This document shows, one piece after another, positions 20,401-30,900 of a stretch of DNA of 49,910 bases. The stretch comes from Branchiostoma floridae. Its lineage: Eukaryota; Chordata; Leptocardii; Amphioxiformes; Branchiostomatidae. Every line of letters starts with the position of its first letter. The first letter of the stretch is position 1. The notes below the pieces were generated by a model, which was given only the letters and a program-made list of their open reading frames with translations, had not been told where the DNA came from and searched no databases. Position numbers and translations under genes: made by a program. The stretch lies in NCBI RefSeq assembly GCF_000003815.2, contig NC_049982.1, positions 22,571,391 to 22,621,300 on the forward strand, in the 5' to 3' direction.

Positions 20401-23400
20401 ATCTCTTCTTCTAAAAAAGAATTAGATGGCTCAAGTCTAGCGATCGGTGGGTGGGACTGAAGCAGATATCTCACGGAAGATGCGGCACTTCGGTGTCGTC
20501 ATTGCATTCTAAATTGGATTTGTGTTACCCTTGTGTCCATGACGGAATATCATACAAAACATACAAGTATGAATAAAACACAACAAAACAAACAAAGCGT
20601 GTTTACCCACAAAACGTTGAGCTTTCTGCACAATCTCTTGGACGCAGCAATGCCGTCAATAGGGCTGGGTACTGGTACAGAAAATTCAGGTCCGTGTCCG
20701 GTTCAGGTCCAGAGGTTCAGGTCCAGCTGGTCCGGACATGAACCTGGACCTGATTATCTGTGAAACTTATGAATGTGCGACACTCAACAATGGTCCATTT
20801 CACTACAAAAGATTCTTTTCGGTGGGGTATCCGACGTTCATTGGCGTTTTGAAATAATATCTTCATGTAAACAACACTAACTAGTACTGCCTCTGATTTA
20901 GACCAAGTCTGACCGTAGAAGGTTGGTAAAAATGACTGTCAACTCTCCTCTACTTCGCTTTTGTTCTTAACTTGGACCTTTAAGCCTTCGAACTCTGACC
21001 TCACACGACGCACTCAGAAGCCCCCACCACGGAGGTCAACCACGCTAGCCTGGACGAAGTACAAAATCTTAATAACAAATCTTATGCTTAGCTTTTATGT
21101 TTCACCCGCCCACCCACGACGTGTTGAAAATGACACTTTGTTTCAGAATTATTTGTACAAAAACACAGTAACTGTTGAACTTTCAAACTGATTACTTAGT
21201 CTTATTGACACCATTAGTCATTCGGCAATGAAAAGTACTTAGATGCTCTATCTTCTTGACACCTTTGTTGTTGATGTATCGTTGTAACGTTTTACACAGA
21301 GCCAGTGACAGACGAGTTCGCGCAACACTGCTTGGAAGCCCACAACGAGAAGCGTGCACGACACAATGCACCGCCCCTGACCTGGGACCCGGTGAGTACC
21401 AGTTTTGTTCATATCTCATAATTACCCCCGAAAAGGAGATTCACCTCCGATGGGAGTACTGCTTTTGGTTGTGTTGGTGTGTTTGCATCTATAATTCAAT
21501 TTATAGGTGTGTGAGTTGTTGATGTCCCGAAGATACATGGTGCTTTTGGCCCGCTTAGTAGTATTTTCAGGTACGGCAGCAGAACAGGCCGATACCCACC
21601 CCCATCCCACCACAAAAGTAAATCCTCGCAAACTTTTCCCCATTAACAGTAAGACATTTCCATTCTACAGATGTGTGCACAAGAGGCCGCACGGTACGCC
21701 AAGAAGCTGAAGGCCGAATACGACGCGAACCCGAGACGTTACCCGCTCATTCACTCCTCACGGGCTGAGCGTACCTGGGCTGTGAACGGAAAGAACATCG
21801 TGTAAGTCAACATCTTCTACCTAGTCTTTAGGGTGCAGTCACAATAGCCTGTATATGAAGGCCGTATGAGCAACGTATAGGCGCGAGGCTTTACAATGGA
21901 GGTCCGGGAGCCATTTCCTGCACTTTCCGGGGCAAATTTTACTAATAGACTCACTAAGATTGAATGAAATGTCTATCAGTGAAAAATGCAAATCAGTCAT
22001 GCCTTTGAAAAAAATCTTGACATGAAAAAGTTGACCTTCGAGCGTGAAAAAGCGGACCTTTGATCGTGTAGCCTAGGGGGGTTCTTCCCCCGACCCCCCC
22101 CCCCCCCCTGGGCATGTATATCCATGTAACTCATTACATCAAATTTACATTATCGCGGTGTTTTCCCCAGGCATGGTGAGAGCCTGTACTGGACCTGGTC
22201 GCAAGCCCCGGACTGTACTGGGAGCAGTAAGTACAAGAACCCCATTGAGGCCTGGTATGCCGAGAAGTCGGACTATAAACGAATGCGGGGGAGGGGACAG
22301 CCTGTCTCCTATCGGGGCATCAGGCTGTACGGCCACTTCACTCAGGTCAGCAAGGATGGCTTCTCTCCTTCCATGACTCTCTTTCCACTAAGCATCAATT
22401 ACTGAAAAAACAGTGATAGGGGTGGGTACCGGTAGTGTACGGGTTCAAAACCGTTTTTTCTTGTTGAAAACATTAGTTTGTTTGTGCCATCAGTGTACCG
22501 GATGATTTGACCGATTCGAAAATGAGCAGATTACAGATCCAAGAAAAGAACAAGGGTGAAGTAGAGGGTAATTGGTAACTATTTTTACCAGGCTTCTACA
22601 GTCAAACTTAGTCTAAAACATTGGCGGTCAGTGTTGTTTACATGACTCGGATGGGATTTTAAAACATCAATGGACGTCAGATTCTCGCCAAACAGAATCC
22701 TATGTAGCAAAATGAACCATTGTTTTGAGTATGGCTCATTCACAAGTTTTCACAGATGATAAGGTCCAGGTTCAGGTCCCAGAGTTTGGCTCGGCGGCTG
22801 CCCAAACCCCCCACCCCTGAAAAATATGTTGGGGGGGGTCGCCCTCCCCCCCCCCCCCCAAAAAAAAAATCAAGCTGAAACCTTGTGTATTATTTTGATG
22901 ATGGAAATTTCATTAAATCACGCTAGTCTAACGGCAAGATTTACGCCTGAAAACGCAAGAAATGACGGTCAAGATTTCAAAATTTTCTCCGGACCTCCCT
23001 AGAGATGACTTGTGCCTCCGGCGCTCACAACGACATGGTGAAAATTTGTTGAGGCGTGGGTCATCGCCCGCAGACATCTCTTTCTTTGACAAAAATGTCA
23101 TTAGATTTAGCATAGTCCCTCAGCAAAATTTGTCCTTCAAAATACAGAAAATGGCGTTTCAGAGGGTGCAGATTTTAAAACTTCCCCAGACCAACCTTGC
23201 GACAGCTTGCACCTTCGGCACTCGAAATCGTGAATAGATTTGGGGGCATCGCCCTCGCTAAAATCATGTGTCTTTCCAACAGAATTGTCATCAAAGTTAG
23301 CTTAGTCTGGCAGCAAAATTTGCCCGTCGAAACGCAGGAAATTGCGTTTTAGAGGGTCAAGATTTCAAATTTTCCCGGGGGAGCATGCCCCCGGACCACC

Positions 23401-24469
23401 CGGCGCGACGGGTAGCGCCTTCGGTGCTACATGCGCCGCAAAGTTCTGTCAGTAAAAGTTCGCCACCACCACCCCCACCCCCCAAACGAAATTTGCTGCC
23501 GCCGCTTCTGGGTCCGGACCTGGACCTGATCCTCTGGACCTGGACCATACCTGGACCTGGAATTTTCTGTACCGGTACCCATCACTATACAGTGACCAAA
23601 GTTGGAGATGAGTGATCCCTGATTTCGAGCATGATGCAAGGTAAAAATGCGGAGATCGTGTGGCGTAAGCGGCTGCGCTTTGGACTCAGGCCCAACACGT
23701 CCCGGGTTCATGTCACCGATCCTGTGCACTTGGGATTGGGACCTTAAATTTCCTCACTTCACTCAGGTGAAAAAAGTGCACCTTCAGCTAGGGCTGTTCC
23801 TCAGATAGGACGTTAAATGGAGATTCCGAGTTCGGGGAGGGCCACACCTCGGGCACGTAACCCATCACAATTATTGAAAAGAGTAAGGGTCATTCCCTGT
23901 GCGAGTGGATCATACTTACAATTGGTACGTACATTGTGTACGTTCCATAATCATCATTGTCATGATCGTGGGCACTAACGGAAGATAGAAAGAAAGAAAA
24001 TTATAATTTTAAATCTTCGTTCATTCAATGGTCACTGCACTGTTGCAGCCTCTAGTACAAATTACTTTTTGTATTGACTTTCTCAACGATATCGTACATA
24101 CATGAAGGAATAGACCGACTGAATGATTGATAAAACATAGACGTATATATCATACATATGTTGATTGATAGATGTTAATACACATGCACAAACACTTACA
24201 CACACACACGCACATACATGTACGAACACATGCACAGAGTTTATTTCCTTCACCACGCAATTGCTTTTTGCAAACATGCATCTCGACTTTAAATCACGAA
24301 ACTGTAATGGGAAATCTCTCCGTGGGTTTTTCAGATGGTGTGGAAAAACTCAGGCTCAGTTGGCTGTGGCAGATCTGACAACAAACCCAACAACATCCTG
24401 GTCTGCTACTACCAGAAAACTGGCAACGTATACCAGACGGCTGCATTCAACAGAAATGTCGAGATCTAG
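17371..24469 (+). CDS. CAP-B: secreted ShKT + Cys-rich + CAP-domain protein (complete, 343 aa)
   Basis: Eight exons: 17371-17452, 18254-18378, 18790-18958, 19858-19980, 21300-21391, 21671-21801, 22171-22345 and 24335-24469. They total 1032 nt, exactly 344 codons with the stop, and every junction is GT-AG with matching phase. Order: signal peptide (MRPLVTLLAFYFLVVAVKSA), acidic pro-region ending RKKRE, ShKT domain with seven cysteines, second Cys-rich module with five, then CAP. The CAP part has GHFTQMVWKNS..VGCG and ILVCYYQKTGN, and all four cavity residues (LIHSS, HGESLYW, IEAWYAE, GHFTQ). No EGF exon is found. CAP proteins are secreted proteins of varied function; CRISPs pair CAP with a ShK-related module at the C-terminus, whereas here the ShKT module is N-terminal. 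The role here is unknown. It lies in the first copy of a segmental duplication shared with CAP-C. Confidence 0.93.
18254..18378 (+). CDS. CAP-B exon 2: acidic pro-region with dibasic site
   Basis: Acceptor TTTTGTAG, phase 1 to 0, donor GAG/GTAAGG. It encodes EAVLPDPNRGVETPELPEEV, continues acidic and ends EDRKKRE. The repeat motif TTCC(A/G)TATCAC starts within about 30 nt of the donor. Confidence 0.9.
18790..18958 (+). CDS. CAP-B exon 3: ShKT domain
   Basis: Acceptor AACCCAG, phase 0 to 1. Cysteines occur in TCED, DECSCRYW, GLC, TEC, QKSC and GLC: seven in all. Six fit the ShKT pattern; the extra one is the first Cys of DECSC. The exon ends STEG at donor G/GTAAGG. Confidence 0.92.
19858..19980 (+). 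CDS. CAP-B exon 4: second Cys-rich (ShK-like) module
   Basis: A phase 1-1 exon. It encodes EECTDFLAQQVCERVKTYQ, then ...ACCNKTIGRCPG. Five cysteines; the position that is Cys in CAP-C (KTLC) is Tyr or Gln here (KTYQ). The exon is followed by a degenerate ATCATTGAAAG repeat. Confidence 0.88.
19981..20290. repeat. Degenerate ATCATTGAAAGA repeat, CAP-B intron 4
   Basis: Many imperfect copies of (A)ATCATTGAAAGA directly after the splice donor. The matching CAP-C intron has them at 30080-30270. Confidence 0.7.
20655..21010 (+). mobile_element. Partial element related to the one at 22411-23587
   Basis: Begins GGGTACTGGTACAGAAAATT with the same GGTCCAGGTTCAGGTCC-type subterminal repeats. The body resembles the larger copy in part. 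CAP-B intron 4. Confidence 0.5.
21300..21391 (+). CDS. CAP-B exon 5: CAP domain part 1
   Basis: Acceptor TTACACAG, phase 1 to 0. It encodes EPVTDEFAQHCLEAHNEKRA, then RHNAPPLTWDP, the HNxxR..H..P.L.WDP start of a CAP domain. Confidence 0.93.
21671..21801 (+). CDS. CAP-B exon 6: CAP domain part 2
   Basis: Acceptor TTCTACAG, ends in phase 2. It encodes MCAQEAARYAKKLKAEYDAN, then ...LIHSSRAERTWAVNGKNIV. Confidence 0.93.
22171..22345 (+). CDS. CAP-B exon 7: CAP domain part 3
   Basis: Acceptor TTCCCCAG, donor CAG/GTCAGC. It encodes HGESLYWTWSQAPDCTGSS, then IEAWYAE, ending RLYGHFTQ. It carries three of the four CAP cavity residues. Confidence 0.93.
22411..23587. mobile_element. hAT-like element in CAP-B last intron
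   Basis: The left end is CAGTGATAGG...GGGTACCGGTA. The inverted right end is TAGTGATGGGTACCGGTACAG. Subterminal GGTCCAGGT repeats occur near both ends. The CAP-C intron reads straight through the matching right flank (ACAGTGACCAAAGTTGG) without it. Contains a copy of the CATGCCCCC repeat. Confidence 0.55.
23320..23405. repeat. Dispersed repeat CCGGGGGAGCATGCCCCCGG
   Basis: Shares TTTTAGAGGG...TTTCAAATTTTCCCGGGGG with 47525-47610 (same strand) and, inverted, 37640-37735. Confidence 0.65.
23653..24000 (+). mobile_element. tRNA-derived SINE in CAP-B last intron
   Basis: The head has A-box-like TGGCGTAAGCGG and B-box-like GGGTTCATGTC, followed by the shared body (CTCGGGCACGTAACCC, GTGCGAGTGGATCATAC). 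The orthologous copy is at 32793-33110. Confidence 0.65.
24335..24469 (+). CDS. CAP-B exon 8: CAP domain C-terminus and stop
   Basis: Acceptor TTTTCAG. It encodes MVWKNSGSVGCGRSDNKPNN, ILVCYYQKTGN, then FNRNVEI and TAG; 45 codons. Confidence 0.94.
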   Translation: MVWKNSGSVGCGRSDNKPNNILVCYYQKTGNVYQTAAFNRNVEI

Positions 24470-25239
24470 ACAAAATGCCACATCTGGTCGAGACATCATA
24501 CTTGGTTAAACAATGGGTGATATAGACCACTGAGCTATGCTGAAACTGCTGTTGCTTTGTCTGTAGACAAAACAAACTCCTATTCTAGTTCTTTGGACGG
24601 TCAACGCGTTCGGAACTTGCTGTTCATGATCAGCACTAGTACTCACCAATCTTGAATTGTGCCTTCAGTACCCATTCAATCCACATATGTTCTTAGCAAA
24701 TTTGTCTCAGCTTTCAACAGCCCAGGCACACGCATATGTGTTACTGTTAATGAACAAGTAATGCATGATTCAGTAGACCGAATACACCATCTTTTAGTGT
24801 TTGTTGTAAGTACAATGATTCTGTTTACAGGGCAACAGTGATTTCAACAAAAACTCGGTGGCCTACCACCTATGGCACAACGACACTACGCATGGCCAAC
24901 GACAACGATACCGATCTACATATAAATGTAAAATATAAATCTATAATTGGAGACATTATTTTTCTGTTAACAACGATTTGCAGCCCTAATTCTAACACAT
25001 TCACCAGGGAGTTTCCAGGTCGACTGCACTATAATTATATAAATAACACATAATGGCATATACCATAGATGTTCATAGAGTTTAACATAACAATTAGCTT
25101 AACATTACAATGTTTTCTGTTAGATTGAAACTCATACGAACTACAAATACCGGCACTTTGCTGTGGCTTCAATAATATGTATTAATAGATATTCACCTAT
25201 ACCTATAACATTAAAATGACTCTGTACTATGCTATTCAA

Positions 25240-25245
25240 AATAAA
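25240..25245 (+). terminator. Putative CAP-B polyadenylation signal
   Basis: AATAAA about 770 bp after the stop, in a block conserved with CAP-C, where AATAAA sits at 34414-34419. The conservation supports a long 3' UTR, but it could also come from the duplication alone. Confidence 0.4.
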
Positions 25246-26387
25246 TAGAGTGTGGAAATACTATGCCAAGTGTGACTCGTGATCATTGATGAATGTCGTC
25301 TACTATTTGAATGAATGAAAGACCTTTATGACACATTTATGTTCTAAATTGCAACCTGAGTACAGATCATGGTGACAAAGTGTTTCTTAGAACAATGATA
25401 TACAAAATGTGCATGTACATGTAGGAGTGTGCGTGTGGATAGCTAATGTATACTAATTACGTACAAGTTCAACTTCTCACTATTCAAGAATAGAACTTAC
25501 TGGTTAACATATATATTGCATGAATATGAATTTTTCTGGGCTAATTGAATGCTTCTATTCAAATATCGAAAACTAGGGAACTTGTGTACAATTTAAAAGT
25601 CAGGATATCTCTTTTACTATTTCACTGAACCCCAATCCTTCTATCTCACATCACCTCACCTCTAATGGTCCACGGTCTTCATCAAGAGAGTCGGATCCCC
25701 AAAGATTGCCCACGTTTTGGCACGTAGGCAGCACGTATTTGCACGCAGGGCGGGTTGTGCACTTAACCTTAGATGGGATTACTAGTACGGTTGCCATATA
25801 TGTACGATTGCCAAGCTAGTACCATGTCTTGCCTTCCTTGGTAAAGGTGCAACCTTGCACTTCTTACTATGTGCTCATACCAGCGTATCCGTACATGTCA
25901 AGACAGCTCCATGACCGACCGAGCAGGTCAATGAACGTTCTACTACCATGAACATCCCTTCTGCATTCTCCTGATTTTCTTGTCCTATTTTTGGCATCCG
26001 TCTGTCTCGGAAGACAATGGTAGGCAGACAGGGTGGGTTTAAGGCGGCCCGTCTGACTTTTTAAGGTGAAGTAGGGGTGTGCACTTCCTTCTCCACCCTC
26101 TCGTCCACTGGCGCACCTCCTACAGGGGCAACTGTATGCAACGTGTAAGACGGCCCCAGCAGATGCAGGTTTGATGTTTGGAGTTTCCGTCTCCTAGGAG
26201 GACTTCCGACCAAGGATGAAAGGGGTTCCTCCTACCCCTGACCCTGCTTGTCCTATATATAGAACCTAAAGGCCTGGATCTACGCTGCTGGGGGAGGAAA
26301 GAATTAGTCTTGAAGTTCGTAGTTTTCCTCCACCACATAAATCACACAGTCATCTTTGATTGTGCGCCTAAGCATCCGTAGAATATA

Positions 26388-26880
26388 TGTAAAGCTACCG
26401 CCGTACGTGCAACTGCGTGGGTAATCTTTTGGGATCCGTACGTGGTAAGTGCCGCCTCCGTATGAAATCGTACGGAATCCAACGGATTTGGGAGCTCGCA
26501 GACACGCCGCAGACCTCTACGTGCATGTCGAACATTCTCTGCCATTGTACGGGAGGCGCGCGTGTCCCATAAAGCAAATAAGGAAACCGTACGTACGCAG
26601 CACGTGTAAGTAGGGCCTGCACACGGTAACGTGGCAATCGCACGGAGATTGTACGTTGTAAGCACTTACCACTTGCGCAACGAACGATGCACGCAACCGG
26701 CTCACGGCCAGGCGTGGCGTGTAGCCCGCATACTTACACCTTGCGCAACCATGCGAGTGACGTGCGTTGAGACGTACTCCCTCCCTGCTCTTGCCAGTCC
26801 TTCTCCACGTTTTCAGAAAAACGTGGCGGATGTGACCTAAAAAACGTACAAAAAGCACGTACGGCGGGTTGTGCCCCTAG
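26388..26880. mobile_element. Larger member of the GGGCACAACCCGCCGTACG family
   Basis: Left end GTAAAGCTACCGCCGTACGT, right end GCACGTACGGCGGGTTGTGC. GC-rich, with many CGTACG motifs. No coding frame recognised. Confidence 0.55.
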
Positions 26881-27075
26881 CTTAAATTATTACTTTGGTA
26901 TAAAATACGCGAGCTTTACGCGTGATGGCCTGCTGGAGATTAGGTTCCATTTCAAGCATTGTCAACGAATTTTGACATACTCACAATCATCCTTTTCTGA
27001 AGTGCTTTGGGACAATTCTGATACTACTATCTTGAAAATGTCCTAGGTGTGAATGAAGTTTTGACATCCATTCAG

Positions 27076-27369
27076 TTATATGTGCAAGGTATCAGTTACT
27101 GAAGCAAGCGGATAAAATTTGGAAACCGTCACAAGTAACTTTAATTGCGTGTCACACACAAAAATTGTGTTATTTGTATATGATTCTGCGGGAAGACACA
27201 AGCAATGCCGATTATCACACACTAACTCACCATCCAAAGTTATCAATGCCAGGTGCATCCTTCTAGTTCTTTTCTTGTCAACCTTGGCATTGTTGCCATG
27301 TGCCCAGAACAGCGTACGGGACAATGAACGTTCTACTTCGGCGACTTGACTTGTGTCATGGCACAACAA
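27076..27369 (-). pseudogene. Unrecognised minus-strand coding-like segment, copy 2
   Basis: Same open frame as at 16689-16999, with few changes. The low-coordinate part diverges after TIFVCD because the two copies differ by an indel. It lies a few hundred bp before the CAP-C promoter. Confidence 0.35.
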
Positions 27370-27751
27370 TGGTTCATCACTGTAGGACTGCAGCAGGACT
27401 GTTTGCTGCTGTTAATGAAAGAATGTTTGTTTTAGAAGGTTAAAGTCTTTGATCCTGAATCTAAACGTTGCTAGTCATGTAAATGTGTAAATTTACGAAC
27501 CTTTGTGAGAAAGTGCTGTTTTGATCAGCTTGTTCAGTGACCTTTTTTTCAACATTTTCTTGTGTCTACTTTCTACTTCTGATGTTCACGTTAATAGTTC
27601 AATATTGCGACGTGATAAAAGTTCTCTACTGCTACGGGAACACTTTAAATACACTATTTGGATGGCATCTTTTTTCATCTTAGTTGGTCTTGTCTTCATG
27701 TTCTCCCAAGGAACAATTTCAAAATATAACCGTTGCTCCACAACATATCAG

Positions 27752-27805
27752 CCAATGAGCGATAAGATATGAGTATAAAGCAAGGCAGTCCTCGTCTCCG
27801 CTCAG
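27752..27805 (+). promoter_or_regulatory. CAP-C core promoter: CCAAT, GATAAG and TATA
   Basis: CCAAT at 27752-27756, GATAAG at 27761-27766 and TATAAAG at 27774-27780, with the same spacing as CAP-B. Confidence 0.72.
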
Positions 27806-27899
27806 AGCGCGTCTTCAGTTGGTCATCAGACCTAGGAAGAGTGCGAGCCACCCGTCTCTAAGCGGTACCACATCGCAGAAGAGCCGACAGACATCCAAG

Positions 27900-27981
27900 A
27901 TGCGCCCGCTGGTTACTTTGCTGGCCTTCTGCTTCTTCGTGGTCGCTGTGAAGGGTGCCCCAGCCGAAGAAGAAACCGGTG
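27900..27981 (+). CDS. CAP-C exon 1: signal peptide
   Basis: Encodes MRPLVTLLAFCFFVVAVKGA followed by PAEEETG. Phase 1, donor G/GTAAGT, nearly identical to CAP-B exon 1. Confidence 0.92.
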
Positions 27982-30900
27982 GTAAGTTGTAGGGTCGCTT
28001 TCCTAACATTCATTTTCCAATAGAGGCTGCGAAAGCGCTTCGCCTGCCGAAAGATCAAAGATTTGACAGGCGGAATTTTTCTGAACTTTTTTATTTGTAT
28101 TGTATCTCCTTCTGTTGTATGTTTTGCGTGTTCTAAATTACATCCTGTATTATTGTTCAATTACGAACGCAAGGGTCGCGTAAATCCAAGTGTGTGCGTG
28201 CGAGCGTGCATGCGTGCGTGCGTGTTTTGTGCCAGCAGAAATATTCAGATGCCCGTTTAATCACAAGAAAGGTCACAACATCAGACATTGACTGGTTCCA
28301 TAGCACTGTAGTACATCCTACCTCCATCATGTGTTTGGTAGAACCGGTTCTGCCCGATCCGAAGCAGTCTTTGGAGACTCCAGAGCTGCCGAAGGAAGTG
28401 GCGGAGATCCTCCTGGAGGCGAGGACCATGGAGGCCGAGGGCCCGGAGGATCGCAAGAAAAGAGAGGTAAGGCCGACAGAATACAACACCGTACATTCCG
28501 TATCACTCGAGCTATCAGCCGGAGGGCGATCCATGTATGGCTGGATAAAAACACGCATTTCACTGGAAGATGAGCCAGAAGTTGAAGAAATTTGATGTCA
28601 TTGAACAAAAATTGAAACATAAATTCCAACGTCCGAATCCGGTATTTAGATTTGCGACAGCGGGGCACGCGAAGTGCGTTTCGAATTATTCGATGGAAAT
28701 TCGTTCAATATAACTTCGAAGCTCGTGCTTAATATAGATTATGTCATACCTGGGCCGCGAAAACGTTGGATACAGGTGTTCAGGACCGTGTGATAACTTT
28801 CCTTATGTCATACCTGTGACGCGAAAACGTTCGATACGGGTGTTCCGGACCGGGCCATAACTCTCGTATCACACAGGTTCGAAAGGCGTATCACACAGGC
28901 TTTCTTGGAGTAAATCGAACCATTTCGAGCGTCCGGTTGGCAATTCAATGCCTGATTCGGACGTTGGAACATTGCTGTTGCAACACTTTTTGCTCGAGGG
29001 CACCAAATTTGTTCAACTTCTATCTGGCGCATTTCGCATCAAAACATGGGTTTTCTCAGGTGGGTATGACATGAATAAAATACAACATGGTGTATTCTGC
29101 ATGATCCTCGGTCCCAGCCCTCCCGCGGGTCGGATCACCCTCCGGCCTTCGGCCGTCGGGCGATCCGGACCCGCGGTCGGGCTGATACCTCGGGTGATAC
29201 GGAATACACCGTGTTGTATTCTATATGTATCACGCAGGTTCGAAGTTGTATCACACAGGCTTCCTTCGAGTAAATCGAACTATTTCGAACGGGCTGAATG
29301 CGGATGTGATAGCCCGACGGCCGGATGGTGATCGACAAGCAGGAGGGCTGGGACCGAAATTGCAAATAAAGATATCAATTCATGTTTCTATGACCAAACC
29401 CAGGCCCGATCCCGGAACACCTGTAGGGACTCGTTTGGAGACGAGTGTTCCTGTCGGTACTGGAAAGCGGTACACTCCTGCGTGTACGACTTTGTGCATA
29501 ATGACTGCGAAAAGACGTGTGGGCTGTGTCAATCAACTGAAGGTAAGGACTCAGTCACGTTCCCCCCTCCTCTGGCACTTTTATTTACTTAATTGTTATT
29601 GATTTTTATGTGCGAAATAAGCAAGCAAACAAACAGACCTTAACATTGGACTCGAGCATGTTGTCGCAGACTGATTGCAGGAAGTCTTGTGACATTTTTC
29701 TCAATATTTTGTTTTTAAGTGTTGACACAGTTAAGACGTAGTTATAACAAACTCAAAGTAAACAAATTTGAATTAGCGCCACGACTAAACATGTATATAC
29801 AGATAAAATGAAACTCTCTCAATGGTACCCTCCCGATGACAACTACAAATGACAACATTTAGACGACCTTTAAGCCTCCAAAACCACACTTAGCTTCATC
29901 CTTCACTGTAAAGCATTTGAGACTCTTTACTCTAATGCTTTATCATAGAGGAGGAGTGTAAAGACTACTTAGCCCAACCACTTTGCGACCGCGTCAAGAC
30001 GCTCTGTGGGACAAGCGAGGACATCGACACGTTCGCCGGGGCCTGCTGCAACAAGACCATTGGGGGCTGTGTTGTTGGTAAGGCCTAGGGAATCATTAAA
30101 ACATCACTCAAATACTTTAGGATCATCGTCGGATAATCTTGGGAGTCATGGGGACTCTTGAAATCATTGAGAGATCATTTTTCAATGAGAGACCATGGAG
30201 ATTGAAAGACTATTGAAAGACCTTGAGAAATCATTGAAAGATAATTGAAAGACATTGGGAATGATTGAATTAAGGGTTAATGACTCGCCCCGAGGTGTAT
30301 ATGGTGTCATAACGCCTGGTCCTTTGCTATAATTACCACCGAATGAAACATCATGTACACCGAGGAACAGGCGGGTCATTAACGTTATTATCATATATCC
30401 TATCCAAACTTGCAATATCCTGTATGACGCATAGATCTCTTGGTACTATACGTGTGAGTTCCGTTGTCGAATTTCTGAAAATTCACATTTGTTCTTTGGT
30501 ACACACTTTTGTAAGGAGATTACAGATTGCATTTTGAAACCAAAATTTCCACAGAAAATATTCGAAACACTGCAGTCTTTAACTCATTACCAATGCTAAC
30601 AGAAGGAGCCATCCCCCTCTTGCAGTCTGTACTTATTCCCTCTGCTCTGGCATATGTTTCGCTCCTTTTGATTGGCCAATGCCTGCATACTCCTTATTTT
30701 CTTGTTTGTATTGCTCCATCTGATTGGCCTGATTGATCTACATGACCTCACATATGTACTCACATTTACACTTCTTTGCAGATATCGATGGATGCGATCC
30801 CAACCCATGCGATGCCAATGCTGCCTGTACAGACATTCCGGCCCCTGGGACCGGTCAGGTCTGTACGTGTAACACTGGGTATGAGGGAGATGGACACACA

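Larger units (their letters stand above)
16500..25660. repeat. Segmental duplication copy 1 (carries CAP-B)
   Basis: Sequence from the upstream block (about 16500) through exons and introns to about 25660 matches 26935-35330 in the same order. Differences come from insertions and from the gap. Boundaries are by eye. Confidence 0.8.
24470..26930. other. CAP-B 3' region and intergenic repeats
   Basis: 24470-25660 matches the 3' flank of CAP-C and probably includes a 3' UTR. 25690-26930 holds members of the GGGCACAACCCGCCGTACG family and unassigned sequence. No gene seen. Confidence 0.5.

Noticed and set aside
20990-21100. Possible extra CAP-B exon (reads EAPTTEVNHASLDE)
   Set aside because: The acceptor CACTCAG is acceptable, but the only nearby donor (GTACAA) is poor and leaves the wrong phase. 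The eight-exon model is already in frame.
23653-23720. tRNA gene
   Set aside because: The same tRNA-like head recurs with the same long body in the CAP-C intron, as expected for a SINE.
26120-26338. 72-codon minus-strand frame, Arg-rich
   Set aside because: I could not match it to the LINE tails or to any family. The region is repeat-rich and single-copy support is lacking.
28194-28595. 133-codon plus-strand frame taken as a separate gene
   Set aside because: It contains CAP-C exon 2 extended into both introns; the splice sites and phase match CAP-A and CAP-B.
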